Shown piece by piece: positions 43,808 to 52,680 of a stretch of DNA of 64,000 bases. The notes under the pieces are model-generated. The model was not told the DNA's origin and made no database searches. It saw nothing but the letters and a program-made list of their open reading frames with translations. How positions within the stretch are numbered: position 1 is the stretch's first letter; each line of letters opens with the position of its first letter. Both the position numbers and the translations under genes were made by a program. Source of the DNA: an uncultured Blautia sp. (GTDB lineage Bacteria; Bacillota; Clostridia; Lachnospirales; Lachnospiraceae); contig NZ_CAKRXI010000012.1 in assembly GCF_934424005.1 (NCBI RefSeq), forward strand, positions 1 through 64,000. The letters run 5' to 3'.

Positions 43808-43877
43808 CTGCCTCTCCCTTTTGTTCTATTCTAACACATACATATATAGAACGCTATGTATTATTACAAATTCTCTC

Positions 43878-44783
43878 CTACTGCAGGAAGATACTCCACA
43901 GACAGATCGTCGGCAATGACAGCAGCGTGGAAAAGATAACCATCTTCGTTGCAAACGGTGAATCCACCTGATATTTTTCTGCGAGGATACTGGTTGTCGC
44001 ACCCGCTGGCATCGCTGCCAGAAGCACACAAAGACCAAGAACTGTTTTATTCAATGGCAGGAAACTGCATACAATATAAACGACCGCCGGAATAACGACC
44101 AGTCTGTGCACCGTATATTTCACGACTGTCCAGTCCCAGAAATCTTTGAGATCAATATCAGCCAGGATCATGCCAATGACCATCATGGACATAGCAGTGT
44201 TGCAGTTTCCAACTGCCGTTACTGCACCGTCAAGTCCAAGTGGCAGTGGAAGTCCTGTAACCATCAGAATAATTCCAAGAACACATGCCAGGATGCACGG
44301 ATGTGTCATAACCTTTTTCAAAGTTTTCTTTTTGTCACTGGTTCCGGAAAAAACAGCCAGTCCGGAAGACCACATCATGATTCTCTGTGGGATCAGATAA
44401 ACACTGGCAAGCACAAGACCTTCTGCGCCATAAATTCCCTCTGCGATCGGATTTCCAAGAAATCCCGCATTCGAGCAGATGGTTCCATACTGCAGACATT
44501 TATATCGTCCCTCCGGTTCTTTGCGGAACATCACTTTTCCATAAATAACACAGAATACCTGGATGCCTATAGATATAAGAAGGATTTCCAGATATTTCAT
44601 AAAATTTCCATCTGCCGCACTCTGTGTAAATGCATGAAGAATGTTACACGGCAGGATCAGATAAATAACAAGGTCATTGATGTTTTTTTGTCCCTGCGGT
44701 CCGATGATATGTATTTTTTTCATTAAAAATCCTACAGCTACAAGCAGAAAGATCGTGAGCTGTAATGTAAGAAGTGTTTTCAT
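43878..44783 (-). CDS. AEC family transporter
   Basis: This membrane protein of about 301 aa belongs to the auxin-efflux-carrier/malate-permease family, with around ten hydrophobic helices. The N-terminal half has VGFLMKKIHIIGPQGQKNINDLVIYLILPCNIL and the second half ends GATTSILAEKYQVDSPFATKMVIFSTLLS, both typical. The frame opens at 44867, but ATG 44783 (MKTLLTLQLTIF) with GGAAAGG upstream gives the natural membrane start. The substrate, often a dicarboxylate or another organic anion, is not predictable. It is divergent from the potassium channel gene. Confidence 0.87.
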   Translation of the reverse strand: MKTLLTLQLTIFLLVAVGFLMKKIHIIGPQGQKNINDLVIYLILPCNILHAFTQSAADGNFMKYLEILLISIGIQVFCVIYGKVMFRKEPEGRYKCLQYGTICSNAGFLGNPIAEGIYGAEGLVLASVYLIPQRIMMWSSGLAVFSGTSDKKKTLKKVMTHPCILACVLGIILMVTGLPLPLGLDGAVTAVGNCNTAMSMMVIGMILADIDLKDFWDWTVVKYTVHRLVVIPAVVYIVCSFLPLNKTVLGLCVLLAAMPAGATTSILAEKYQVDSPFATKMVIFSTLLSLPTICLWSIFLQ

Positions 44784-44893
44784 TATTTTTTCCTTTCCCT
44801 TAGATTTCACTTTAGTGTAGCACACCAGAGAATTCCCCGCAAGAAGGTTACTGTTCACTCCGTTCACACTGTATACAATATTTTCACCTTCCG

Positions 44894-44922
44894 TTGACGG
44901 TTCTCTGCATTTCCTGTAAGAT
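44894..44922 (+). promoter_or_regulatory. Promoter of the ion channel gene
   Basis: -35 TTGACG (44894-44899), 17-nt spacer, -10 TAAGAT (44917-44922), 37 nt before the ATG. Confidence 0.65.
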
Positions 44923-44958
44923 AAAAGTAGTTTTTATTTTACCCTGGAGGCTTTATGC

Positions 44959-46167
44959 ATGAACAATTCTGTATGGGAAAAGCGCCGCAAGCGACTCTTT
45001 GAACTCATAGAAATCGGCTCCAACTATGATGCATGGTGCTGGGGCTATGACTTTTTTAATACATTTACGATTCTGCTGAATCTGACCGTCAGTATCATGT
45101 ATACTTTTGACAACATGGAATTAAAATACGGCCCGCTGCTGCTGACTCTGGAGCGGCTGACGGTAGCTTTTTTTGCCATCGATTTTCTGCTGCGCGTATT
45201 CACTGCCAAATATCTGTACCCGGATGTTTCGGAACCGCGGGCGATCTGGAAATACCTTACTTCTTTTTCCGGAATCGTTGATATGTTGTCATTTATTCCT
45301 TATTATATGCCATTCTTCTTTCCATCCGGAGCTGTCGCATTCCGTATGCTCAGGATCATCCGAATCTTCCGGCTGTTCCGGATCAATGCATATTATGATT
45401 CACTGAATGTCATCACAGAAGTTATTGTCGGCAAAAAGCAACAGCTGCTGTCTTCTGTTTTTATCATTCTGATTCTGATGATCTCCTCCAGCCTCTGCAT
45501 GTACAGTCTGGAAAATAAAGCACAGCCGGAAGTTTTTACAAATGCATTTTCCGGGATCTGGTGGGCAGCCTCCACTCTGTTGACTGTAGGATATGGTGAT
45601 ATTTATCCGGTCACCACAATGGGAAAAATTTTCGGAATTTTTATTGCATTTCTTGGTGTTGGTATGGTTGCCATCCCCACCGGTATTATTTCTGCCGGAT
45701 TTGTTGATCAGTATTCAAGACTGAAACGTATCGGAGAATACGGTCAGGAAGAAGATGTACATTTTATCCGGATTCGACTGGACAAACATGATGACTGGAC
45801 AGATCACCGCATCGCGGATCTGCATCTGCCACAGAGGATCATCATCGCAGTCATCCAACGCGATCACCGTATACTTGTCCCCAAAGGAGATACTGTTCTG
45901 AAAGCCGGCGATGTCATGGTCATTGGCGCGGAATCCTTCCAGGACAAAGATCATATCAAGTTAAAAGAGATCACCCTCCAGCAGCGAAATCCATGGACGA
46001 ATCAGAAGATCCGTAATCTGGATATTTCCCGGCATTCCATCATTGTTCTGGTCAAACGCAATAAGAAAATAATCATCCCAAGCGGAAATCTGACTTTACT
46101 TGAAGGTGACACGGTCGTTCTGTATACACAGACATATATGGCCAATGCCGATGATCTGGAGATTTGA
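44959..46167 (+). CDS. Voltage-sensor potassium channel with two C-terminal TrkA-C (RCK-C) domains
   Basis: This 402-aa six-helix channel has an S4-like helix with an Arg every third residue (FRMLRIIRIFRLFR, about 129-143). The selectivity filter TVGYGD is at 209-214 in the pore loop before S6. The C-terminal 150 residues hold two RCK-C-like beta modules, each with a patterned I-x-V-I-x-R or V-L-V-K-R strand and a DVMVIG or DTVVLY end. These domains usually bind nucleotides or ions to gate K+ flux. An RCK-N domain seems absent. GGAGG lies 8 nt before the ATG. Confidence 0.9.
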   Translation: MNNSVWEKRRKRLFELIEIGSNYDAWCWGYDFFNTFTILLNLTVSIMYTFDNMELKYGPLLLTLERLTVAFFAIDFLLRVFTAKYLYPDVSEPRAIWKYLTSFSGIVDMLSFIPYYMPFFFPSGAVAFRMLRIIRIFRLFRINAYYDSLNVITEVIVGKKQQLLSSVFIILILMISSSLCMYSLENKAQPEVFTNAFSGIWWAASTLLTVGYGDIYPVTTMGKIFGIFIAFLGVGMVAIPTGIISAGFVDQYSRLKRIGEYGQEEDVHFIRIRLDKHDDWTDHRIADLHLPQRIIIAVIQRDHRILVPKGDTVLKAGDVMVIGAESFQDKDHIKLKEITLQQRNPWTNQKIRNLDISRHSIIVLVKRNKKIIIPSGNLTLLEGDTVVLYTQTYMANADDLEI

Positions 46168-46174
46168 CGGAAGA

Positions 46175-46216
46175 AGATACCTGACCATCCAAATGAGGTC
46201 GGATATCTCCTTTTTG
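46175..46216 (+). terminator. Terminator of the ion channel gene
   Basis: Stem 46175-46186 with 46197-46208 (AGATACCTGACC pairing imperfectly with GGTCGGATATCT), followed by CCTTTTTG. It separates the channel from the MATE leader. Confidence 0.8.
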
Positions 46217-46229
46217 TACAATCTTCTTA

Positions 46230-46259
46230 TTGACGTTCTTCTTATTTATATGCTACAAT
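46230..46259 (+). promoter_or_regulatory. Promoter of the MATE transporter leader
   Basis: -35 TTGACG (46230-46235), 18-nt spacer, extended -10 TGC-TACAAT (46254-46259). The start would be near 46266, leaving a leader of about 200 nt. Confidence 0.65.
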
Positions 46260-46266
46260 CTGTGTC

Positions 46267-46394
46267 TGTAAACAACGATTCTGTTCTTTCATGTTTACAA
46301 CAATTTTAATTTCCAAAACATAGTGTGGACTTTTCTGGTCCGACCATTTTTCGCCACACAATTACCCATTGCGGTAGTTGTGCGGCGTTTTTTT
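46267..46394 (+). promoter_or_regulatory. Structured leader with intrinsic terminator before the MATE gene
   Basis: A first stem TGTAAAC/GTTTACA (46267-46273 with 46294-46300) opens at the predicted start site. GTGTGG (46323-46328) can pair with CCACAC (46354-46359). The latter is also part of the left arm of a 15-bp terminator stem (46352-46366 with 46373-46387) followed by seven T residues. These two pairings are mutually exclusive, as in riboswitches and attenuators. The ligand or trigger is unknown, and no known riboswitch class was recognised. Confidence 0.65.
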
Positions 46395-46467
46395 ATGCCT
46401 GCTCCGCCGATACAGATTTTTCAGAAATACCGGCACTTGCAGATGTTTTTATTTGAAAGGAGTTTCT

Positions 46468-47796
46468 ATGAACGACACATTTATGAAAGAAAAGCCGGTC
46501 TTTCCGCTGATCATGTCCATGGCTCTGCCAATGGTCATTTCAATGCTCGTGAATTCTCTGTACAATATCGTGGACAGTTTCTTTGTCGCACAGATCAGTG
46601 AAAATGCCATGACCGCACTGTCGCTTGTTTTTCCTGTCCAAAACTTCGCCAATGCGATTGCGATTGGTTTTGGAATTGGTATCAGTTCACAGATTGCCAT
46701 CTGTCTTGGTGCCGGAAACAGGGAGACTGCCAGCAAAGCAGCCACACACGGCCTGGTGCTTTCTGCACTCCACGGAGTTATTCTGATGATTGGATGTATT
46801 CTTATCATGCCGGGTTTTCTGTCTCTGTTTACTTCCGATGCAGATGTAACTGATCTCGGGATCCGCTATTCTACAATTGTTTTTCTCTTTGCTGTCATAA
46901 ACACCATAAATCTTGCCTACGAAAAAATCTTCCAGGGTGTCGGCAAGATGAAGATTACGATGATCGGGCTTCTGGTCGGCTGTGTTTCCAATATCATTCT
47001 TGATCCGCTGCTGATCTTTGGCCTTGGTCCGTTCCCGGCACTGGGTATTGAAGGCGCTGCACTGGCAACCGGCCTTGGTCAGGTATTCAATCTTGTTTTC
47101 TATCTGATCATTTACAAAATGCAGCCAATCCAGGTAAAACTCAGCCGCAGCCATCTCCATCCGGACATGGCTCTGGCAGCAAGATTATACTCTGTCGGTA
47201 TCCCGGGAGCACTGAATCTTGCACTTCCTTCTGTCCTGGTTTCTGCACTGAATGGACTTCTGGCAGCCTATTCCCAGAGTTATGTGGTGATTCTGGGAAT
47301 TTACTACAAACTGCAGACTTTCCTGTATCTTCCGGCAAGCGGGATTGTACAAGGCATGCGCCCGGTCATCGGATACAACTATGGTGCCGGTGAACATAAA
47401 CGTGTAAAAAAAATCTTCTTCGTCACACTTGGCATGAGTGGTGTGATCATGTTGATCGGAACAATCATCTGCCTAACAATTCCGGGACAGCTGATCGGCA
47501 TGTTTACCACAAATCCTCAGACAATTGCCGCAGGCAAAACAGCACTCCGAATCATCTGTGCAGGTTTCCTGATCTCTTCTGTATCCGTCACAGCATGTGG
47601 TGCACTGGAGGGACTTGGCAGAGGAACTGCCTCATTGATCGTCTCTCTCTGCAGATACCTGATCATTATCCTTCCGGCTGCTTTTATCCTGAGTCATTTC
47701 TTCGGAGCCGTCGGAGTATGGCATGCGTTCTGGATTGCAGAAGCGTTGACCGCTGGGGTGTCCTTGCTTATCAGTAAGAGGATTATCGGGGTGTAA
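46468..47796 (+). CDS. MATE family efflux transporter
   Basis: This membrane exporter of about 442 aa has around twelve helices and drives drug or metabolite efflux with Na+ or H+. It contains FPLIMSMALPMVISMLVNSLYNIVDSFFVAQ near the N-terminus, a family hallmark, and a repeated pattern in the second half. The long frame opens at 46378, inside the terminator, but the ATG at 46468 (MNDTFMKEKPVF) with GAAAGGAG upstream is clearly the start. It is probably controlled by premature termination in its leader. The substrate is unknown. Confidence 0.9.
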   Translation: MNDTFMKEKPVFPLIMSMALPMVISMLVNSLYNIVDSFFVAQISENAMTALSLVFPVQNFANAIAIGFGIGISSQIAICLGAGNRETASKAATHGLVLSALHGVILMIGCILIMPGFLSLFTSDADVTDLGIRYSTIVFLFAVINTINLAYEKIFQGVGKMKITMIGLLVGCVSNIILDPLLIFGLGPFPALGIEGAALATGLGQVFNLVFYLIIYKMQPIQVKLSRSHLHPDMALAARLYSVGIPGALNLALPSVLVSALNGLLAAYSQSYVVILGIYYKLQTFLYLPASGIVQGMRPVIGYNYGAGEHKRVKKIFFVTLGMSGVIMLIGTIICLTIPGQLIGMFTTNPQTIAAGKTALRIICAGFLISSVSVTACGALEGLGRGTASLIVSLCRYLIIILPAAFILSHFFGAVGVWHAFWIAEALTAGVSLLISKRIIGV

Positions 47797-47818
47797 ACCC
47801 GATAGTCCTTTTTTATTT
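47784..47818 (+). terminator. Terminator of the MATE gene
   Basis: TATCGGG-N7-CCCGATA (47784-47804) followed by TCCTTTTTTATTTT. The stem overlaps the stop codon region. Confidence 0.85.
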
Positions 47819-47822
47819 TCTC

Positions 47823-47882
47823 TTGACAAATACCCTCATGGGGTATATATTACAAGTATAGTGAATATACCCCTGTAGGGTA
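47823..47882 (+). promoter_or_regulatory. csoR-copA promoter with two CsoR-type operators
   Basis: -35 TTGACA (47823-47828), 17-nt spacer, -10 TATATT (47846-47851). Operator 1, TACCCTCATGGGGTA (47831-47845), fills the spacer. Operator 2, TACCCCTGTAGGGTA (47868-47882), lies about 10 nt past the expected start. Both match the C/G-rich pseudo-palindrome of CsoR targets, so copper should derepress the operon. Confidence 0.9.
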
Positions 47883-47916
47883 TGTAATTCAGGAATGCCA
47901 TCGGCATTCTTGCTAC

Positions 47917-47933
47917 GAGGTGGGAGTCATCTC
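47917..47933. repeat. GAGGTGGGAGTC-type motif, copy 1
   Basis: GAGGTGGGAGTCATCTC here matches GAGGTGGGAGTCTTCTC at 52463-52479 with one difference, same orientation. The two enclose the copper/CLC operon. They resemble right-end sequences of IS200/IS605-type elements (inference). Confidence 0.5.
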
Positions 47934-47974
47934 ACATCTGATATAATAAATCTCGAACGAAAGGAAGTTTGCTT

Positions 47975-48385
47975 ATGGATCATAATAACTCTAACGCCAG
48001 TTCCTCTACAAAGACAGAAGAAATTATAAAGGAACAAGCAGCTACTCAGGAGAAATCTTGTTGCAGCAATGATAATGCCACCCCATCCGCTCCTGCCTGC
48101 TGCTGTACCAGGCACACCGACCGTTCAGAAGCTGACCGCAAGAAACTCATCAACCGTCTGAAACGTATCGAAGGGCAGATCCGGGGAATCATAGGAATGT
48201 TGGAAAACGATGCTTACTGCAATGATATCCTCATTCAGTCAGCCGCTGTTAATGCCGCCGTCAATTCTTTTAACAAAGAACTTCTTGCGAATCATATCCG
48301 TACCTGTGTGGCACGTGATATCCGCGAAGGTAAAGATGAAACCATCGACGAGCTGGTTGCAACTCTGCAGAAGCTAATGAAATAG
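47975..48385 (+). CDS. csoR: CsoR family copper-sensing repressor
   Basis: CsoR represses copper efflux genes and releases DNA on binding Cu(I). The 136-aa protein has the family core [17 protein letters not shown], the ligand Cys in DAYCNDIL, and His and Cys in ANHIRTCV (H-x3-C), so all three Cu(I) ligands are kept. It carries an unusual N-terminal extension of about 40 residues rich in Cys (SCCSNDN and PACCCTRH), perhaps an additional metal site. ATG 47975 fits GAAAGGAAG better than the TTG at 47969. It leads the operon. Confidence 0.92.
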   Translation: MDHNNSNASSSTKTEEIIKEQAATQEKSCCSNDNATPSAPACCCTRHTDRSEADRKKLINRLKRIEGQIRGIIGMLENDAYCNDILIQSAAVNAAVNSFNKELLANHIRTCVARDIREGKDETIDELVATLQKLMK

Positions 48386-48396
48386 GAGGTAATACA

Positions 48397-50952
48397 ATGG
48401 AACAATACAACGTCACCGGGATGAGCTGCGCTGCCTGCAGTTCCCGTGTGGAGAAGGCCGTATCCAAAGTGCCGGGAGTTACATCCTGCTCAGTCAGCCT
48501 TCTGACGAACTCCATGGGAGTTGAAGGAACCGCATCCTCTCATGACATCATCACTGCCGTAGAGCAGGCAGGTTACGGTGCATCACTCAAGGGTGCAAAT
48601 AAAGAACAGGTTTCCATGTCCGAAGCAGAGGAAGCCCTGGAAGATCACGAGACACCGGTTCTCAAACGCCGCCTGATCGCTTCCATCGGATTTTTACTCG
48701 TTCTGATGTACTTCTCCATGGGACACATGATGTGGGGCTGGCCACTCCCGGCATTTTTTAACGATAACCACGTTGCCATGGGACTTGTCCAGCTTCTGCT
48801 TGCCGGAATCGTCATGGTCATCAACCAGAAATTCTTCATCAGCGGATTTAAAAGTCTGTGGCACCGTGCCCCCAATATGGACACACTGGTTGCACTCGGC
48901 TCCATGGCCTCATTTGTATGGAGTGTCTACGCACTTTTTGCCATGACAAGAGCACAGGCAGACGGTGATTCCGCTGCCGTTATGAACTACATGATGGAAT
49001 TTTATTTCGAGTCCGCCGCAATGATCCTGACGCTGATCACTGTTGGAAAAATGCTCGAAGCCCGTTCCAAGGAAAAAACGACCGACGCTCTCAAGAGCCT
49101 CATGAAACTTGCCCCAAAGACCGCCGTTGTTCTTCGCAATAGCCAGGAAACTACCGTTCCGATCGAACAGGTCCACAAGGGTGATATCTTTGTCGTGCGT
49201 CCTGGTGAAAATATCCCGGTTGATGGCGTGATCGTCGAGGGAAGCAGCGCCGTCAATGAATCTGCTCTTACCGGTGAAAGTATCCCTGTTGACAAAGCAG
49301 CCGGAGATCTTGTTTCCGCCGCGACCGTCAACCAGTCCGGATTTATCAAATGCGAAGCAACCCGTGTCGGTGAAGATACCACACTCTCCCAGATCATCAA
49401 AATGGTAAGTGATGCCGCCGCGACCAAGGCTCCGATCGCCAAGATCGCAGACCGCGTTTCCGGTGTTTTTGTTCCGGCAGTTATTACGATTGCAATCGTT
49501 ACCACGATCATCTGGCTTCTGACCGGACATGAATTTGGCTATGCTCTTGCCCGGGGTATCTCCGTTCTCGTTATCAGTTGCCCATGTGCTCTCGGACTTG
49601 CCACTCCGGTAGCGATCATGGTCGGCAACGGAATGGGGGCCAGAAATGGTATCCTGTTCAAAACTGCCGTTTCTCTTGAAGAGGCCGGCAAGGTTCAGAT
49701 CGTTGCCCTGGACAAGACCGGTACGATCACCAGCGGCCAGCCGGAAGTTACTGATCTGCTCCCTGCAGACGGAATCTCCGAACAGGAACTTCTCACCATG
49801 GCATTTGCCCTGGAGAAAAAAAGCGAACATCCGCTTGCGAAAGCGATTCTCAAACATGCTGAAGAACAACATCTTACAGCACCGGAAGTTTCTGATTTCC
49901 ATGCCCTTCCCGGCAACGGACTCTCTGCAGTGCTCGATCAGGAAACTCTGATCGGTGGAAGCATGAAATTCATCAGCAGCCAGGTAAACGTTCCTGCCAC
50001 CCTTTCCCAGAAGGCAGAAAAACTTGCAGAAGAAGGAAAAACGCCCCTGCTTTTTGCCCGGAATGGTAAACTGGTCGGCATTATCGCTGTTGCCGATGTT
50101 ATCAAAGAAGACAGCCCACAGGCGGTCAAAGAACTCCAGAATATGGGAATCCGTGTTGTCATGCTGACCGGTGATAATGAACGCACCGCAAGAGCGATCG
50201 GTGCACAGGCCGGTGTTGATGATGTCATCGCAGGTGTTCTCCCGGATGGCAAGGAAAGTGTGATCCGTTCACTCAGGGAACAGGGCAAAGTAGCCATGGT
50301 CGGTGACGGAATCAACGATGCCCCTGCACTTACCCGCGCAGATATCGGAATCGCGATCGGTGCCGGAACTGATATCGCAATCGATGCCGCTGATGTCGTT
50401 CTGATGAAGAGTCGTTTGAGCGATGTTCCTGCTGCAGTACGTCTCAGCCGTGCAACCCTGAAAAATATCCACGAAAATCTTTTCTGGGCATTTTTCTACA
50501 ATGTAATCGGCATTCCACTGGCCGCTGGTGTATGGATCCCGATTTTCGGATGGACATTGAATCCGATGTTCGGTGCCGCCGCAATGAGTCTTTCCAGCTT
50601 CTGCGTTGTCACCAATGCCCTTCGTCTGAACCTGTTTAAGATCCACGACACAAAAAAGGACAAAAAAATTAAACAAGCTACTTCCATTGAAGTAAAAAAT
50701 GATTATAATAAAAAAGAAAAGGAGCAAAAAACTATGGTAAAAATTACAGTTAATGTTGAGGGAATGATGTGTGGACATTGCGAAGCACATGTAAATGAAG
50801 CTATTAAGAAAGCATTCGGCGTTGAAGACGTTGTATCTTCTCACGAAAATAACACAACCGTTTTCACAGCACCGGAAAAGGTTGATGAGGACAAGATCCG
50901 TCAGACGATCAAAGATGCCGGATACGAAGTAACCGGAATTACACAGGAATAA
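48397..50952 (+). CDS. copA: Copper P-type ATPase CopA fused to a C-terminal CopZ-like HMA domain
   Basis: CopA pumps Cu(I) out of the cell with ATP. The 851-aa protein has an N-terminal HMA domain with GMSCAACS (about 9-16), transmembrane helices, TGE in ALTGES, the membrane CPC at about 394-396, D439 in DKTGT, and [10 protein letters not shown]. After the last helices and a Lys-rich linker (about 750-778) comes a second HMA domain with [10 protein letters not shown] (C792, C795). This is CopZ fused in frame. A ribosome site inside the linker suggests CopZ is also made separately. It follows csoR by 11 nt. Confidence 0.94.
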   Translation: MEQYNVTGMSCAACSSRVEKAVSKVPGVTSCSVSLLTNSMGVEGTASSHDIITAVEQAGYGASLKGANKEQVSMSEAEEALEDHETPVLKRRLIASIGFLLVLMYFSMGHMMWGWPLPAFFNDNHVAMGLVQLLLAGIVMVINQKFFISGFKSLWHRAPNMDTLVALGSMASFVWSVYALFAMTRAQADGDSAAVMNYMMEFYFESAAMILTLITVGKMLEARSKEKTTDALKSLMKLAPKTAVVLRNSQETTVPIEQVHKGDIFVVRPGENIPVDGVIVEGSSAVNESALTGESIPVDKAAGDLVSAATVNQSGFIKCEATRVGEDTTLSQIIKMVSDAAATKAPIAKIADRVSGVFVPAVITIAIVTTIIWLLTGHEFGYALARGISVLVISCPCALGLATPVAIMVGNGMGARNGILFKTAVSLEEAGKVQIVALDKTGTITSGQPEVTDLLPADGISEQELLTMAFALEKKSEHPLAKAILKHAEEQHLTAPEVSDFHALPGNGLSAVLDQETLIGGSMKFISSQVNVPATLSQKAEKLAEEGKTPLLFARNGKLVGIIAVADVIKEDSPQAVKELQNMGIRVVMLTGDNERTARAIGAQAGVDDVIAGVLPDGKESVIRSLREQGKVAMVGDGINDAPALTRADIGIAIGAGTDIAIDAADVVLMKSRLSDVPAAVRLSRATLKNIHENLFWAFFYNVIGIPLAAGVWIPIFGWTLNPMFGAAAMSLSSFCVVTNALRLNLFKIHDTKKDKKIKQATSIEVKNDYNKKEKEQKTMVKITVNVEGMMCGHCEAHVNEAIKKAFGVEDVVSSHENNTTVFTAPEKVDEDKIRQTIKDAGYEVTGITQE
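50734..50952 (+). CDS. copZ: Internal in-frame CopZ-like copper chaperone (alternative product)
   Basis: The codon ATG at 50734, in frame with copA, is preceded by AAAAGGAGCAAAAAACT, an ideal ribosome site at 9 nt. Starting there gives a 72-aa protein [18 protein letters not shown], the normal size and sequence of a free CopZ chaperone. So one gene may yield both a pump with a tethered chaperone and a free chaperone. An alternative is that an ancestral copA stop codon was lost recently, fusing two neighbours. Confidence 0.6.
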   Translation: MVKITVNVEGMMCGHCEAHVNEAIKKAFGVEDVVSSHENNTTVFTAPEKVDEDKIRQTIKDAGYEVTGITQE

Positions 50953-50961
50953 AAGGAAGCT

Positions 50962-52257
50962 ATGAACAACACACAGGATAAAAAAGCTCCAGAAGAAATC
51001 CACAACCTGCACTATTATATCGATCACATCCGATATGACATGACCAATCTTATCAAATGGCTGGTTCTGGCAGTATTGACCGGACTGAGCGTTGGCTTCA
51101 TCAGCAGCCTTTTTGCCAGAGCGCTGAAATTCGTAACCAGCTATCGTACAGAACATTTCTGGGTGTTCTTTTTGCTGCCCGTTGCCGGTCTGATCATTGT
51201 TTTTCTTTATCAGAAATTCGGTCAGGAGGATGGCGGAACCAATCAGGTTTTATCAACGATCCGTTCTCAGGATGATGTACCGTTCCGTTCTGCGCCGCTG
51301 ATTTTCGTTTCTACAATCCTGACTCACTTTGCCGGTGGATCTGCCGGTCGTGAAGGTGCTGCAATTCAGCTCGGCGGAAGCATCGGCAATCAGCTTGGAA
51401 GCTGGTTTCGCCTCGATGAAGAAGACCGTCATGTCATGGTCATGTGCGGTATGAGTGCTGCTTTCTCCGCAGTTTTCGGAACACCGATGGCGGCGGCCGT
51501 CTTTTCTATGGAGGTCGTGAGCGTTGGCATTATGTATTATGCCGCACTGGTTCCATGTGTGATCGCATCCATTATTGCCTCAAAATTTGCTGCCGGCTTT
51601 GGCATCAATCCGGAATCTTTTCATGTAGTCAATATTCCGGAACTGACCATCGAAACAGGACTCAAGATGGTCCTTGTTGCCGTTGCCTGTGCTGCCATCA
51701 GTATTATTTTCTGTATGGCGCTTCAGGGTGTCAGCAAACTTTATGCGAAATTTTTAAAAAATCCATATATCCGTATCGTCGCAGCCAGTGCCATCATTAT
51801 TGTGATCACACTCTTTTTGCGCACCACTGATTATATGGGGGCCGGAAATAACCTGATCGAACTTGCTGTCGAGAATGGTCAGGCTCGTCCGTTTGACTTT
51901 TTCTGGAAGATCGTACTCACTGCACTGACCATGCGTGCCGGTTTCCGTGGTGGTGAGATTGTTCCGTCCTTCTGCATCGGAGCAACGTTCGGATGTATTA
52001 TGGGAAATCTGATCGGACTTTCCCCGTCTATCTGTGCCGCTGCCGGAATGGCTGCACTTTTCTGCGGTGTTACCAACTGCCCGATCACTTCGATTCTGAT
52101 CGCATTTGAGCTGTTTGGTTTCCGCGGTGCATCCTATTATCTGATTGCCGTTTCGATCAGTTATGCCGTATCCGGATACTACGGTCTGTACAAAGATCAG
52201 ACGATCGTATACTCTAAATATAAAGCCAAGTACATCAATCGTCATACTCGTTTCTAA
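50962..52257 (+). CDS. CLC family chloride channel/antiporter
   Basis: This 431-aa membrane protein has the CLC motifs GSAGREGAAIQLGG (GREGP variant with the gating Glu), AAFSAVFGTPMAAAVFSMEV, and GGEIVPSFCIGA. About sixteen hydrophobic segments span the chain; there are no CBS domains. AAAAGGAAGCT precedes the ATG, and it follows copA by 9 nt in the same operon. A link to copper export is unusual; anion flux might balance charge or acid from Cu(I) efflux (inference). The substrate may be chloride or fluoride. Confidence 0.88.
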   Translation: MNNTQDKKAPEEIHNLHYYIDHIRYDMTNLIKWLVLAVLTGLSVGFISSLFARALKFVTSYRTEHFWVFFLLPVAGLIIVFLYQKFGQEDGGTNQVLSTIRSQDDVPFRSAPLIFVSTILTHFAGGSAGREGAAIQLGGSIGNQLGSWFRLDEEDRHVMVMCGMSAAFSAVFGTPMAAAVFSMEVVSVGIMYYAALVPCVIASIIASKFAAGFGINPESFHVVNIPELTIETGLKMVLVAVACAAISIIFCMALQGVSKLYAKFLKNPYIRIVAASAIIIVITLFLRTTDYMGAGNNLIELAVENGQARPFDFFWKIVLTALTMRAGFRGGEIVPSFCIGATFGCIMGNLIGLSPSICAAAGMAALFCGVTNCPITSILIAFELFGFRGASYYLIAVSISYAVSGYYGLYKDQTIVYSKYKAKYINRHTRF

Positions 52258-52335
52258 ATTTATAATCTGATTTAATTTTACATATTCCGATGTCTGCTAC
52301 TCTTTAATTCAAGTCGAACATCCATGAGACTTGGC

Positions 52336-52491
52336 GCGTGATTCTGGTCAGCATAAGCTGACATATTCTTTACAGAATCACTGCGCATCCTCGCGGAGCG
52401 TTTATCTCAGTCGGAGATTGAACTCCCACTGAGACAAATTTGCCATTACTCACCACCTGAAAGAGGTGGGAGTCTTCTCGACTGAGATAAA
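52336..52491. ncRNA. Structured non-coding element upstream of pyk
   Basis: The element contains a cruciform (GTGATTCTG 52340-52348 with CAGAATCAC 52375-52383, enclosing GTCAGC/GCTGAC), a 12-bp stem (52407-52418 with 52425-52436, one mismatch), and CCACCT/AGGTGG (52453-52458 with 52464-52469). TTTATCTCAGTCG (52403-52415) is perfectly complementary to CGACTGAGATAAA (52479-52491), an alternative to the 12-bp stem. Its right part resembles IS200/IS605-type right ends or omega-RNA scaffolds; it might also act in cis on pyk. No protein gene is present between 52258 and 52680. Confidence 0.6.
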
Positions 52492-52615
52492 TAGTTTCAG
52501 GCATCGGAATTCTTCTTTTATTCTTCTTTTATTTTACTTTCGATTCCCATATATTTTTCTCACAATAATGTAAAAAATGTTAGAAATTTAACGTGTATTT
52601 TATCAAAAACTTTAC

Positions 52616-52643
52616 TTGTACATTGAAAATAATATGTTAGAAT
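52616..52643 (+). promoter_or_regulatory. Pyruvate kinase promoter
   Basis: -35 TTGTAC (52616-52621), 16-nt spacer, extended -10 TGT-TAGAAT (52638-52643), 37 nt before the ATG. Confidence 0.65.
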
Positions 52644-52680
52644 AAAGGTGTATTTTTAAGGAAAAGTAGGAGGAATTTGA

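Noticed and set aside
52258..52680. A protein-coding gene between the CLC gene and pyk
   Set aside because: No frame with a start and ribosome site; the sequence is explained by nested inverted repeats.
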